Below, one piece after another: positions 35,508 to 45,546 of a stretch of 64,000 bases of DNA. Within the stretch, counting starts at the first letter, position 1. Each line of letters opens with the position of its first letter. The notes under the pieces were generated by a model. The model did not search any database. It had not been told where the DNA came from and saw nothing but the letters and a program-made list of their open reading frames with translations. The DNA is from Holosporales bacterium (GTDB lineage Bacteria; Pseudomonadota; Alphaproteobacteria; RUG11792). Position numbers and translations under genes: made by a program. Location of the stretch: NCBI GenBank assembly GCA_031266135.1, contig JAISBP010000003.1:33669-97668 (forward strand), written 5' to 3'.

Positions 35508-35702
35508 AAGTACTCCTCCTAATTTGTTATTCAATGATTGAATACATCATCAATATTATACCGTTATTTTTATTAATATGTGGTTAATGTTGTAGATGAC
35601 GCCGCTTTCCAGATTATTATTTATTCCCACGATTATGGTTGCCCCATTTCAGCCATAGTGTTAACATGTTATGTGTTTTGAATATAACATCGATGAGTGA
35701 AG

Positions 35703-35981
35703 ATGGCCTCACATGAGTCCGCGAAGAAGAGTATCAGGAAGACGGCTAAGCAGAGGATCGTCAATATCAATCGCCTAAGCAGGATAAGGACTTTCGTCAA
35801 GAAATTAGAATCCGCTATTTCTGGGAAGAGTCCAGGCGATGTAATCATTTCCGCTTTCTCCAAGATGCAGAAGGAGTTGATGCGTGGGGCTGGGAAACGC
35901 GTTATCCACAAGAATGCGGCGGCGCGAAAGATATCTCGGATGAGCAAGAAGGTCAAGGTTGCGCTTGGAGAGAATAAATAA
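35703..35981 (+). CDS. rpsT: Ribosomal protein S20
   Basis: S20 is a 16S rRNA-binding protein of the small subunit. The 92-residue product starts MASHESAKKSIRKTAKQR, matching the family's N terminus, so ATG 35703 is preferred to the GTG at 35697. The later RGAGKRVIHKNAAARKISRM segment is also typical. It overlaps the following reductase gene by four bases. In several alphaproteobacteria rpsT lies beside dnaA, but dnaA is not here. Confidence 0.93.
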   Translation: MASHESAKKSIRKTAKQRIVNINRLSRIRTFVKKLESAISGKSPGDVIISAFSKMQKELMRGAGKRVIHKNAAARKISRMSKKVKVALGENK

Positions 35982-36961
35982 CTGACTTCGGAATATATGA
36001 TGTAGCAATAATAGGCGCCGGCGTCACGGGTCTTTATGCATCGTATTGCTGCGGTCTCGCTGCATTGAAATCGTGTGTCATTGAAGCGATGGCGGCTCCT
36101 GGTGGTCAGTGCCGGCATCTCTATCCAGATAAGAAGATGTATGGTATTCCTGGATATGCAAACATCAAGGCGCGGGATTACGTTGCCATTTTGGTGGCGC
36201 AGTGCCTTCCGCACGCTTCAAATATTTTGTTTGATCATAAAGTCCTGGAAATATCTAAGGATCCAGATGGTCTGTTTGATATTATTACGAATCAAGGGGC
36301 AATCACGGCGAAGTATGTCATAATTGCAACCGGAATCGGAGATGTCGTCCCAAATGTTCCGTCGAGTATTAGTGGCTTAAATACGCTCGATAATTCATCT
36401 AATTTTGTGCAACATTATTGTATCAATATAAATCTATTCGATGGGAAGGATGTAATCATAGCGGGTGGAGGTGATTCGGCCGTGGATTTTGCTCTGGAAC
36501 TCGTGCGTATCGCCAAGAAATTGACCATCCTGCATAGGCGTTCGGAATTCACGTGTGAGCCATCGAAGCTGATTCCCTTACGTCAGCTCGTTGATGACAA
36601 TAGATTAACCTTGATGATGAATACCGATATAATCGAACTCGAGGAGACGACGGAATACAAGCATGTCCTGGTCAAGGAACGTGAATCAGGCGTAGTCGAA
36701 ACTCTGAATACAGATCATGTAATCTTTTGTTATGGGTTTTTGACGAAACAGAACGTGATACTGGGATTGGATACCATGGGCCTCGAGGTAAGTAATTACT
36801 CAATAGTGGTCAATATTGAAACCATGGAAACTTCAATAAACAATTGTTACGCCGCGGGCGATGTTGTAACATATTACGGTAAGAAAAAGAACATAGTCCC
36901 CTGCTTTTTTGAGGCCGACAGAGCTGTTCGTTCTATAAAAAGCAAGCTAGATTTGGTGTAA
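35978..36961 (+). CDS. Ferredoxin/flavodoxin-NADP reductase (TrxB-like), ATA start
   Basis: A type 2 ferredoxin-NADP reductase passes electrons between NADPH and ferredoxin. The frame from 35978 (327 residues) has the FAD motif IIGAGVTGLYAS, PGGQC, ATGIGDV and the NADPH motif IAGGGDSAVDFALEL. It ends with the CYAAGDV site. There is no CxxC, so it is not a thioredoxin reductase. There is no ATG, GTG or TTG between the rpsT stop and 36065, beyond the FAD motif. ATA at 35978-35980 overlaps the rpsT stop and has GGAG seven bases upstream, so it is the inferred start, probably a mutated ATG. Confidence 0.8.
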   Translation: MTDFGIYDVAIIGAGVTGLYASYCCGLAALKSCVIEAMAAPGGQCRHLYPDKKMYGIPGYANIKARDYVAILVAQCLPHASNILFDHKVLEISKDPDGLFDIITNQGAITAKYVIIATGIGDVVPNVPSSISGLNTLDNSSNFVQHYCININLFDGKDVIIAGGGDSAVDFALELVRIAKKLTILHRRSEFTCEPSKLIPLRQLVDDNRLTLMMNTDIIELEETTEYKHVLVKERESGVVETLNTDHVIFCYGFLTKQNVILGLDTMGLEVSNYSIVVNIETMETSINNCYAAGDVVTYYGKKKNIVPCFFEADRAVRSIKSKLDLV

Positions 36962-36973
36962 TCGTTATAATAT

Positions 36974-39568
36974 ATGCAGCAATTTATAAGAATTCGAGGA
37001 GCTAGGGAACACAATCTTAAAAATGTAGACATTGATATCCCGAAGAATAGCTTAGTCGTTATAACCGGATTGAGCGGCTCCGGGAAGTCTACTTTGGCAT
37101 TCGATACGCTATACGCCGAGGGGCAGAGGAGATACGTCGAGAGTCTGTCGTCGTATGCCAGGCAGTTTCTGAATCTAATGCCCAAGCCGGATGTCGATAA
37201 AATCGAGGGTCTAAGCCCGGCGATATCGATTGAGCAGAAGACGATCTCCAAGAATCCGAGATCGACCGTAGGTACTATCACTGAAATCTATGATTACTTA
37301 AGGTTGCTGTACGCCAGGATAGGCATACCGTATTCTCCCGTAACGGGGCTGCCAATTCAATCCCAGACGGTCTCTCAGATCGTCGATGCGATCGTGCAAT
37401 ATCCACAGGGAACGAAACTATACCTGCTATCTCCGATAGCACGTGGAAAGAAGGGGGAGTTTAAGCACGAATTTCTTATCTTGAAAAAAGCGGGGTTTGA
37501 AAGGGTATTCGTTGATAAGACGCTGTATCTCATAGATGAAGTCCCTGAATTATCAAAGAATATAAAGCATGATATTTCGATTGTTGTTGATAGGATTACG
37601 ATACCGGAGACCAATACTGAAGTCGATGAACTGCGACAAAGACTGGCAGATTCTGTCAGCCTAGCACTAAAACAATCTCAGGGCCTCGTGATTGCTAGAG
37701 ACTTCACAACGGGAGAAGAGCGGATTTTCTCTGAGAATTTGGCGTGCCCAGTATCGGGGTTTTGTATCGAAAAGATCGAGCCCAGGTTATTTTCTTTCAA
37801 CAGCCCGAAGGGGGCATGCAGATCTTGCGGTGGACTTGGATTTACTGGGAGCCAGGTCTATACGAGATTTTTTGGACGCCCATCGCAAAATGACGATGAT
37901 GAGTGCATTGAAGATGTCCTGGTACCAAAGGAGGTATGCCCCGTCTGCAATGGGAGTAGGCTTTCGAAGGAGGCTCTATGCATCAAAATAGATCAAAAGA
38001 ATATTGCCGAAATATCGAATATGTCGATTGATAATACGATCGAGTGGATCATAGGACTCTGCGATAAACTTAACCAGAAAGAGATGACCATCGCCGAGAA
38101 GATCCTAAAGGAAATTCAGAATAGACTGCAGTTTTTGATTAATGTTGGATTGGAGTATTTGACTCTATCGAGGCCATCTGAGACGCTATCCGGAGGCGAG
38201 AGTCAGCGTATAAGACTCGCCTCTCAGATAGGCTCCGGTCTCACGGGGGTTATGTACGTCCTCGATGAACCATCAATCGGACTCCACCAACGAGATAACG
38301 ATAAATTGATTACGACCCTCAAGGAACTCAGGGATTATGATAATTCTGTTATCGTCGTAGAACACGATGAAGACGCGATGTATGCGGCGGATTGGATCGT
38401 CGATATGGGACCGAGGGCTGGGATTCACGGAGGAGAGATATGTGCAACGGGCACAATCGATGAAATCAAGGATAATCCCAATAGCCTGACGGGCCTATAC
38501 CTCTCCGGGCAGAAATCAATAGAGGTCCCCAAGATCAGACGTGTGCTCAATAAGCGAAATATACTGGAGATAATGGGAGCATCCGCAAATAATCTGAAGA
38601 ATATCGACGTGAAGATCCCACTCAATTTGTTCGTGTGTATTACGGGGGTCTCTGGCTCCGGGAAATCGACCCTAATAATCGATACGTTATACATGGCCAT
38701 TACCAATAAGATCATCCGCAAGATCACGAGCAACAGTAATCTAAAGGGAATTCAAAATATAGACGCCGTCGATAAGGTCATTAATATTAGCCAGTCTCCC
38801 ATCGGCAGGACTCCCAGATCGAATCCCGCCACTTATGTTGGCTGCTTTTCGGAAATTAGGAATCTATATGCGGGGCTTCCGGAGGCCAGGGCAAGAGGCT
38901 ACACTAGCAGTCGCTTCTCATTCAACATAAAGGGCGGGAGATGCGAGGCCTGCAAGGGCGATGGTGTCATTAAGGTCGAAATGCATTTCTTGCCCGACGT
39001 GTATGTCCTCTGCGATCAATGTCACGGTGCCAGATTTAATCGTGAGACTCAGGAGATTAAATATAAGGGCAAAAGCATTTCGGATGTTCTGGATATGACG
39101 ATCGAAGAGGCAGCAGCTCTATTTAAAAATCATCCTCTGATCTACCAGAAATTGAATTGCCTATGCAGGGTTGGATTGGGATACCTAACGTTGGGACATA
39201 AGGCGACGATCCTATCCGGAGGTGAGGCACAACGAGTAAAGCTGGCAAAGGAACTGTCGAAAAGATCAACAGGGAAGACCCTGTATATCCTCGACGAACC
39301 TACGACCGGTCTCCACATGGATGACATTAAGAAGCTCTTGGAAATATTACACATTCTGGTGGATGCAGGGAATTCGGTCATCGTCATTGAACACAATATG
39401 GATGTCATCAAGACGGCGGATTGGGTGATCGATATAGGCCCCGAGGGCGGGAATCGAGGTGGCACAATCGTCGCGGAAGGAACTCCCGAGACAATCGCAC
39501 AATGTGAACAAAGCCATACCGGGCGTTATTTAAAGAGATATTTAAAGTGTCATCAAAGAAAAGAATAA
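36974..39568 (+). CDS. uvrA: Excinuclease ABC subunit A, shortened
   Basis: UvrA recognises DNA damage with UvrB. Both ABC modules are present: Walker [10 protein letters not shown] at 32-40 and GVSGSGKST in the second half, with signatures [10 protein letters not shown] and [10 protein letters not shown]. The second zinc module (CEACKGDGV...CDQCHG) is normal. The protein has 864 residues, about 75 short of the usual 940. Only 36 residues separate CRSC (282-285) from CPVC (322-325), where most homologues have about 100. The first zinc module also has CPVS (258-261) in place of CxxC, although Cys264 is close by. Activity is likely but architecture is reduced. Confidence 0.94.
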   Translation: MQQFIRIRGAREHNLKNVDIDIPKNSLVVITGLSGSGKSTLAFDTLYAEGQRRYVESLSSYARQFLNLMPKPDVDKIEGLSPAISIEQKTISKNPRSTVGTITEIYDYLRLLYARIGIPYSPVTGLPIQSQTVSQIVDAIVQYPQGTKLYLLSPIARGKKGEFKHEFLILKKAGFERVFVDKTLYLIDEVPELSKNIKHDISIVVDRITIPETNTEVDELRQRLADSVSLALKQSQGLVIARDFTTGEERIFSENLACPVSGFCIEKIEPRLFSFNSPKGACRSCGGLGFTGSQVYTRFFGRPSQNDDDECIEDVLVPKEVCPVCNGSRLSKEALCIKIDQKNIAEISNMSIDNTIEWIIGLCDKLNQKEMTIAEKILKEIQNRLQFLINVGLEYLTLSRPSETLSGGESQRIRLASQIGSGLTGVMYVLDEPSIGLHQRDNDKLITTLKELRDYDNSVIVVEHDEDAMYAADWIVDMGPRAGIHGGEICATGTIDEIKDNPNSLTGLYLSGQKSIEVPKIRRVLNKRNILEIMGASANNLKNIDVKIPLNLFVCITGVSGSGKSTLIIDTLYMAITNKIIRKITSNSNLKGIQNIDAVDKVINISQSPIGRTPRSNPATYVGCFSEIRNLYAGLPEARARGYTSSRFSFNIKGGRCEACKGDGVIKVEMHFLPDVYVLCDQCHGARFNRETQEIKYKGKSISDVLDMTIEEAAALFKNHPLIYQKLNCLCRVGLGYLTLGHKATILSGGEAQRVKLAKELSKRSTGKTLYILDEPTTGLHMDDIKKLLEILHILVDAGNSVIVIEHNMDVIKTADWVIDIGPEGGNRGGTIVAEGTPETIAQCEQSHTGRYLKRYLKCHQRKE

Positions 39569-40599
39569 CCCTAAGAGATACACTGAGTATAGGCGGTGGG
39601 GAACCGATCTCCGTTCAAACCATGACCAATACCAAGACTGAGGATACGGCCGGCACAATCCAACAGATTGAGAGTGCCGTTCAGGCTGGATGCGACATCA
39701 TCCGTGTTTCGTGCCCATCTCGTGAGGCCGCCGTTTCCCTTGGGGAAATCATACGAAATACAACCATTCCAGTCATCGCCGATATACATTTTGATTACAG
39801 ATTGGCGATGATGGCCATCGAAAATGGGGCGCACTGTATCAGGATCAATCCAGCGAATATCGATGAATCTGGGATCAGGAAGATAGTCGATGCAGCGAAG
39901 GACACTGGATGCGCCATCAGGATTGGCATAAACTCTGGCTCCATCGAGAGATCGATTCTCCAAAAATATAAAGAGCCGAATGCCGATGCGATGGTTGAAA
40001 GCGCCGTAGTCAACGCGAATAAACTGGAAGATTTGGGATTTGAGAATTTCAAGATTAGTGTTAAATCATCAGATGTGAGGGAATCTGTTCGGGCCTATAG
40101 GAAGCTCGCCCAGTTGGTTGATTATCCGTTACATATCGGGATTACGGAAGCGGGCCCCGTCTTCCCGGGGAGCATTAAATCTGCGATAGGGATAGGGGCA
40201 CTCCTTATGGATGGGGTAGGAGATACGATCCGTGTATCACTCACCGGCGATATCCTGGACGAAATCAGAGTTGGACGTCAAATTTTAAAGTCTCTAGGAA
40301 TGTTGAAGGATAGCATCAACATCGTGTCGTGCCCAACGTGCTCGCGGACCCTGATCGATGTCGTGGCCATATCGAACGAACTGGAAGCCATGGCTGAAGA
40401 TCTTAGGATACCTCTCAAAATCTCAGTATTGGGATGCGTGGTCAATGGCCCTGGAGAGGCCATGACCGCCGATATAGGCATCTTCGGCTTCCAGGAAGAA
40501 TATGCCAAGATCATTGTCAGAGGAGTTGAATACGGCACATTCCATCAGAACAAGGTCATCGAAGAAGTTAAGAAGATTATAGAAAGCTTTTACATGTAA
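39547..40599 (+). CDS. ispG: 4-hydroxy-3-methylbut-2-enyl diphosphate synthase IspG
   Basis: IspG reduces MEcPP to HMBPP in the MEP isoprenoid pathway using a [4Fe-4S] cluster. The 350-residue protein has [12 protein letters not shown] near the N terminus and the cluster ligands in SCPTC and in [12 protein letters not shown]. Length fits the compact bacterial form. The GTG at 39547 overlaps the 3' end of uvrA by 22 bases. Dxr, another enzyme of the pathway, is at 56894. Confidence 0.95.
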   Translation: MSSKKRITLRDTLSIGGGEPISVQTMTNTKTEDTAGTIQQIESAVQAGCDIIRVSCPSREAAVSLGEIIRNTTIPVIADIHFDYRLAMMAIENGAHCIRINPANIDESGIRKIVDAAKDTGCAIRIGINSGSIERSILQKYKEPNADAMVESAVVNANKLEDLGFENFKISVKSSDVRESVRAYRKLAQLVDYPLHIGITEAGPVFPGSIKSAIGIGALLMDGVGDTIRVSLTGDILDEIRVGRQILKSLGMLKDSINIVSCPTCSRTLIDVVAISNELEAMAEDLRIPLKISVLGCVVNGPGEAMTADIGIFGFQEEYAKIIVRGVEYGTFHQNKVIEEVKKIIESFYM

Positions 40600-41452
40600 T
40601 CGGAGGCTGTATTCCTTAATACCCAACTTCTCACTGTAAAGGTGTATATTGTGATTAGTGAGGGCTTTGGGCCATTCGGGCATTTCTTCGCCTTGCTGGC
40701 CTTTGATTGCCAATATTATTTCCTTGTCAGTCATATATCCTTAGCATGGGGCTTCGTTCTGGGTTTCCTTCTGGGTTTCCTTCTCTAATCAACTCTAGAA
40801 TTTTGGTACCTGCCTCTATAATAATGGCTGCATTGTGGGCAGATACCACGCACCCAATTGCCCAGGCACCTCCAACTCTTTCCCAATTTTCCAATGTATC
40901 TTCTATCCATACAATCTCCCCTGCTATGTCTTGCGTTCCTTCGCTAATTATTTTATAGCACTCTTTGGCCTTTTCCATTCTCCAGGGCTCTCATTCATTT
41001 TGATTGGGGAAGTGGGCGGCGTTTGCACCCAGGTACATTCGCAGCTCTTCTTCTATCTGTTCGAAGATGTATTGTGAGTCGTGCTGTTCGGTTCTTTTCT
41101 CTTGCCAAATTCTCATGATATCTGACCCTAGATCGTTATCAAATAATCTAATTTTCCCCTCTCCTGCCAGTCGTTGCATATTCTTTAACCCTGTTTTGCC
41201 GTCTGAGTCCAAGTCGTACAGCCAGCACCCGTATCCACGACTGAAATTCACCGTGCGAAGGTGTGGAGACTCTCTGCGAGAAGCCGCAAGATCAATATTT
41301 AGATAATCAGATACAAGTATTTTTACGGTAACCTCTGCTGGCGCTTGAGGGGCGTCTTCAGCACTTGCCCAAGAGGCTTCAATCATGCTATTTATGAGTA
41401 CAAATCTCGCCAGTATTATCTTTTGTCTTTTCTTCAACATATTTAATATCAC
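40600..41452 (-). pseudogene. Broken gene for an exported protein
   Basis: Three consecutive minus-strand frames look like one decayed gene. The first (41452 to 40991) encodes a signal peptide and about 115 mature residues. It ends with NQNE and TGA (40991-40993). The same frame then continues as EPWRMEKAKECYK for about 85 codons to a TGA at 40727. A third stretch in another frame starts at ATG 40734 (TDKEIILAIKGQQGEEMPEW) and runs towards ispG. A nonsense change and a frameshift explain the pattern. The first frame could still give a short secreted product. No family is recognised. Confidence 0.55.
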
Positions 41453-41581
41453 AATAAATATTATTCAGGATCTTATTATAGTTATTTGTGAAGTATCGTT
41501 CAATATATTTTTGTATGTTGGAGGAATTCTTACTGTTGGCGTTGCCGATTATTTGTCTGCCGTGAACTTATTTGGATGCAA

Positions 41582-41612
41582 TCCCCTGTTCCATAATACT
41601 GCACGCAGGGGA
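41582..41612. promoter_or_regulatory. Inverted repeat in the pyrG leader region
   Basis: TCCCCTG (41582-41588) and CAGGGGA (41606-41612) are perfect complements around a 17-base loop, 90 bases upstream of pyrG. In other bacteria pyrG leaders can be regulated, but nothing here shows a known mechanism. Confidence 0.3.
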
Positions 41613-41701
41613 CATTGTACCGGACACTCTAAAATTCTACCCCACTTTAGTGTTGTGTTCGGGTATACTCCCCCTATCAGCATACCCTTAGCTTTAATAG
41701 A

Positions 41702-43486
41702 ATGTCGGCGTTTATATTTGTGACGGGGGGAGTCATGTCCTCACTCGGTAAGGGGATCGCTGCCTCCTGTATCGGGGCCCTCCTCAAGACGAGAGGCCAC
41801 TCCATCAAAATGAAGAAGCTGGATCCATACATAAACGTGGACCCTGGGACGATGAGCCCCTATAAGCATGGCGAGGTCTTCGTTATGGAGGATGGATGTG
41901 AGGCAGATTTAGACTTCGGTCATTACGAGAGGTTTACAAATATCACGTGCAGTGCTGATGATTCCATTACGACCGGCAGGATATATGAAAAAGTGATAGG
42001 TCTGGAAAGAAAAGGGGTCTACCTCGGCTCAGATATTCAGGTGATCCCGCATATTACCAACGAAATCAAAGATTTCATAATATACCATAGTGAAGACGTT
42101 GATTTTACGATCTGTGAGATAGGAGGGACAGTAGGCGACATCGAAAGCTTCCCGTATCTAGAGTCTCTGCGCCAGCTGACAATGGACCTCGGGAAAGAGA
42201 GGGTCATTTGCGTACATTTGACTTACCTACCGTTCTTGAAGATGGCCGGAGAATTGAAGACGAAACCGACCCAGCATTCCGTGAAGCAGCTCCAGAGCAT
42301 CGGGGTTCAGCCCGATATCTTGCTCTGCCGTTCGGAGATTCCGATCGGTAATGACATCAAGGAAAAGTTGGCGATGTTCTGTAGCGTTAAAACGGATAAC
42401 GTCATAACGGCCCTTGACTCGGAAAATATTTACCTTATTCCAAATCAGTACCATAAGGAGGGCCTTGATTACCGTATCCGTCAGCATTTCAAAATGAATA
42501 GACCTCTTTCCCAGCCTCCAGAATCAGAATTATTGGGAGGGAAGCCGGAACACAGAACCGGAGTGTACTTTGGTGTACATGAGGCTTCGAGCACTGGATT
42601 AACATACCAAGAAGCTGATTATGGAGAGTTAGGAAAGGGGTCTAATATTGAGAATGATGATGAATTCAATAAAATCCTCCGGAATCAGTGGGGACAATTA
42701 GAGGACTTGATCGCCTCTTTATCCAAAACGGTGACAATTGCCGTCATAGGGAAGTATACCAAGATGAAGGATGCCTATATTTCGCTGACTCAGGCCATAA
42801 TGCACGGTGGATTCGCGAACGATGCCAAGGTCATTGTAAAGTGGATCAACGCAGAGGACGGATTCGACGAAATCGAGAGGCAATTGAAGGATGTAACTGG
42901 AATCATCGTACCGGGTGGATTCAGTGCCAGGGGAACGGACGGGAAAATACATACCATCAAGTTTGCTCGGGAGAACGGAATCCCATTTTTGGGGATCTGC
43001 CTTGGAATGCAACTCGCTGTGATCGAAAGCTGTCGGTATGTCGGTGGATTGCTCGATGCTACCAGTCGAGAATTTTCGAATGATGGCGAGATGGTCATAG
43101 ATTTCCTGGAACAGTGGGAAGAGGCCCGCGGAAATACAACCGTAAGAAAAGAGGATGAAAATAAGGGGGGGACCATGAGACTCGGGAGTTACGAATGCGT
43201 AATATCAGAAGATTCTCTGGCACACCGTATATATGGGGCCACCTTAATAAAGGAGCGACATCGTCATCGGTATGAGGTCGCCTTACATCGATATAGTAAT
43301 GTCTTCAATAATGCAGGCATCGTTTTTTCTGGACTATCGAAGGATGGGAATCTGGCCGAAATTATGGAACGTAAGGATCATCCATTTTTTATAGCTACAC
43401 AGGCTCATCCAGAATTCAAATCGAAACCATTTTCCCCACATCCATTATTCGCTGCCTTCATTAAGGCCGCCCATACTAGCGGTTGA
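41702..43486 (+). CDS. pyrG: CTP synthase with palindromic-element insertion
   Basis: PyrG makes CTP from UTP, ATP and glutamine. The synthetase domain begins FVTGGVMSSLGKGI and has DPYINVDPGTMSP. The glutaminase domain has the nucleophile Cys in FLGICLGMQLA and the QAHPEF His/Glu pair. The protein has 594 residues against about 545 usually. Residues 267-314 (RPLSQPPES through GELGKGS) are the 48-residue translation of a palindromic element. The insert lies in the linker between the two catalytic domains, after RQHFKMN and before the segment leading to TVTIAVIGKY. Both active sites are intact, so the enzyme probably works. Confidence 0.95.
   Translation: MSAFIFVTGGVMSSLGKGIAASCIGALLKTRGHSIKMKKLDPYINVDPGTMSPYKHGEVFVMEDGCEADLDFGHYERFTNITCSADDSITTGRIYEKVIGLERKGVYLGSDIQVIPHITNEIKDFIIYHSEDVDFTICEIGGTVGDIESFPYLESLRQLTMDLGKERVICVHLTYLPFLKMAGELKTKPTQHSVKQLQSIGVQPDILLCRSEIPIGNDIKEKLAMFCSVKTDNVITALDSENIYLIPNQYHKEGLDYRIRQHFKMNRPLSQPPESELLGGKPEHRTGVYFGVHEASSTGLTYQEADYGELGKGSNIENDDEFNKILRNQWGQLEDLIASLSKTVTIAVIGKYTKMKDAYISLTQAIMHGGFANDAKVIVKWINAEDGFDEIERQLKDVTGIIVPGGFSARGTDGKIHTIKFARENGIPFLGICLGMQLAVIESCRYVGGLLDATSREFSNDGEMVIDFLEQWEEARGNTTVRKEDENKGGTMRLGSYECVISEDSLAHRIYGATLIKERHRHRYEVALHRYSNVFNNAGIVFSGLSKDGNLAEIMERKDHPFFIATQAHPEFKSKPFSPHPLFAAFIKAAHTSG
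42500..42643 (+). repeat. RPE-like palindromic element, in-frame copy 3 (pyrG)
   Basis: This 144-base copy starts AGACCTCTTTCC and ends GGAAAGGGGTCT, in the same orientation and reading frame relative to its host as the two murG copies. It is flanked on both sides by AAT (42497-42499 and 42644-42646), compatible with a 3-bp target duplication. Confidence 0.9.
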
Positions 43487-43576
43487 ATTTATCTTGAATT
43501 CTGATACTGGAGAGTATGGCATATACTTTGCTATAATTTAGCAGATGCCACAAGGATAATTATGTAGTTTTGTTAG

Positions 43577-44266
43577 ATGACAGCTGATCATTCAGTTCTA
43601 GTGATAGATGATGATAAGAGATTAACAACCCTATTGTTAGATGTGCTGAAGTTACACAATTTAGATGCGGTTGGAGTAAATTCAGCGGCAGAAGCACGCG
43701 CTGCTCTCGTTTCGCATACTTTTGATATTATAGTAATCGATTGGATGATGCCCCAAGAGGATGGTATGGAATTTATAATTAACCTAAGACGATATGACAG
43801 AGAGATTCCAGTTATCATGTTAACTGCTATGAGTGACATCGATAATAAATTAGAAGGCTTTAAAAATGGAGTTGATGATTATATTACGAAGCCATTCGAG
43901 GGAAAAGAACTTGTAGCCAGAATTAAATCCATCATGAAACGTTGCAAAAACAAGACTTCGAACGAAGAGATTATTCTACGGTTTGGAGAGTGTGAATTTA
44001 ATGTGGGCACTGGACATATTTCCCATAATTCACGAAATATAGAGCTCTCAAGCTGGGAAGTAACTTTATTGAAAACTCTATGTATGAGACCAAACCAACC
44101 ATTCTCTCGAGAAGAATTATCTAAGAAACTTGATTTTATCGTTTCCGATAGGACAATCGATGTGCAGATTACTAGACTTCGGAAGAAGATCGGAGATAAT
44201 ACGAAGAACCCAGCAATTATCAAGACAATAAGGCATATAGGATACGCCATAAACATCGAATCCTGA
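43577..44266 (+). CDS. OmpR-family response regulator
   Basis: The 229-residue DNA-binding regulator has a receiver domain with acidic pocket DDD (11-13), phospho-acceptor Asp55, Thr83 and Lys105 (ITKPF). A winged-helix output domain (SSWEVTLLKTL to RHIGYAI) follows. No sensor kinase gene is adjacent, so the partner is elsewhere or the regulator is an orphan. A TATAAT about 45 bases upstream may be its -10. Confidence 0.9.
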   Translation: MTADHSVLVIDDDKRLTTLLLDVLKLHNLDAVGVNSAAEARAALVSHTFDIIVIDWMMPQEDGMEFIINLRRYDREIPVIMLTAMSDIDNKLEGFKNGVDDYITKPFEGKELVARIKSIMKRCKNKTSNEEIILRFGECEFNVGTGHISHNSRNIELSSWEVTLLKTLCMRPNQPFSREELSKKLDFIVSDRTIDVQITRLRKKIGDNTKNPAIIKTIRHIGYAINIES

Positions 44267-44431
44267 ACAGACTCATTTATAGCAAGATATCTTGGACGCT
44301 CAGTATATTTAGAAAATATAACCCTACATCGAGCCTGAAACTTTTGAACTCAACTTGAATTAATAATGCCTTAACCTTTTGTAATATGGTATGCTACCTA
44401 GCGATTTAGACCACGGTTGTTTAAATGTGTT

Positions 44432-45529
44432 ATGGGTGTCGTTGGATCGTCTCTTACGTTTTTACTTGTCCTCAGTATATTGATCATCACTCATGAATTA
44501 GGACACCTTATTGCTGCTCGTTTAAATGGAGTCTTTGTCGAAGCGTTTTCGATTGGCATGGGGCCGGTTTTATTTGAAAAGACCGATAGTAAAGGACTAA
44601 AGTGGCGTATTTCTCTCATCCCCATCGGTGGATACATCAAGATGTTTGGGGATGCAGATATTTCGAGCGTCAAAGAGACTATACCGATTGGCTTTACAGA
44701 AGATGATATGGAGCGCATGTCCATTCATCGAAAGAAGCCGTGGCAGAAGCTGATCGTCGCACTCGGCGGCCCTCTCTTTAATTTAATCTTCGCTGTATTT
44801 GTTCTGTTTTTCTTCGCGATAATAAATGGAGTTCCACAAAGCAATAATATAATTTCCGTACAGGATGAATCGTCCGTTGCATACACTTCTGGTCTTCGTG
44901 ATGGAGATGCGATCCTCATTGCGAATGATAAGAAAATATCAACGTTTGTGGATTTTATGAATCAAATCGTCGAGTCGCATGGAAAGATCCTAAAAATTAA
45001 ATACAAAAGAGGTGAGGAAATCCGGGATGTAGAAATCAAGATGTATGAAGAAAAGGATGGAGAAACAGTGCCAATCAAGTTATTGGGCGTTACTCAGAGT
45101 ACCAAGCATATGTCATATAAGAAGCTAACGTCGCTCGATGGAATTGTTTTCGCCATATCGACGACCGTGACCTTTTCCATCAACAACATCAAATCCATAC
45201 TCAAAATAGTGACTGGAGAGACTAGTGTCAAGAGCGTCGGCGGTATCATATCGATCGCCAAGATATCGGCATCGAGTGCCGAAGCTGGGATAGCGAATTT
45301 CGTTTGGATATTAGCGATGTTGTCAATTATGTTGGGATCTGTTAATTTACTTCCAATTCCTGTACTCGATGGTGGGACGATCGTTATTTCGGCAATAGAA
45401 TGGATAATTGGTCGACAATTAAATAAGAAAGTAGTGGAGACAGTCTTTATGGTTGGTCTAGTGATAGTCGCGGCTCTGATGCTCATCGGTATTTGGAACG
45501 ACCTATCGAATTGTAAGCTTTTTCGTTAA
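44432..45529 (+). CDS. rseP: Site-2 membrane protease RseP
   Basis: RseP cleaves membrane-embedded regulators and signal-peptide remnants. The zinc motif HELGH lies in the first membrane segment (21-25 from ATG 44432). A single visible PDZ-like domain with SGLRDGDAIL follows. The LLPIPVLDGG motif carries the third metal ligand. The ATG at 44432 gives a normal N terminus; a TTG at 44417 is the alternative. At about 365 residues it is shorter than the E. coli two-PDZ form (about 450), which agrees with one PDZ domain. It precedes bamA, as in many proteobacteria. Confidence 0.93.
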   Translation: MGVVGSSLTFLLVLSILIITHELGHLIAARLNGVFVEAFSIGMGPVLFEKTDSKGLKWRISLIPIGGYIKMFGDADISSVKETIPIGFTEDDMERMSIHRKKPWQKLIVALGGPLFNLIFAVFVLFFFAIINGVPQSNNIISVQDESSVAYTSGLRDGDAILIANDKKISTFVDFMNQIVESHGKILKIKYKRGEEIRDVEIKMYEEKDGETVPIKLLGVTQSTKHMSYKKLTSLDGIVFAISTTVTFSINNIKSILKIVTGETSVKSVGGIISIAKISASSAEAGIANFVWILAMLSIMLGSVNLLPIPVLDGGTIVISAIEWIIGRQLNKKVVETVFMVGLVIVAALMLIGIWNDLSNCKLFR

Positions 45530-45546
45530 ACGGAGAATTTAAGGAG

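Noticed and set aside
40991..40993. TGA read as Trp
   Set aside because: TGA is used as the stop of intact genes such as pyrG and lpxI, and TGG is common, so the in-frame TGA here is a nonsense mutation rather than a recoded codon.
41385..41723. 112-codon hydrophobic frame before pyrG
   Set aside because: It overlaps the 5' end of the broken gene and the start of pyrG, lacks a ribosome binding site, and its hydrophobicity reflects AT-rich DNA.
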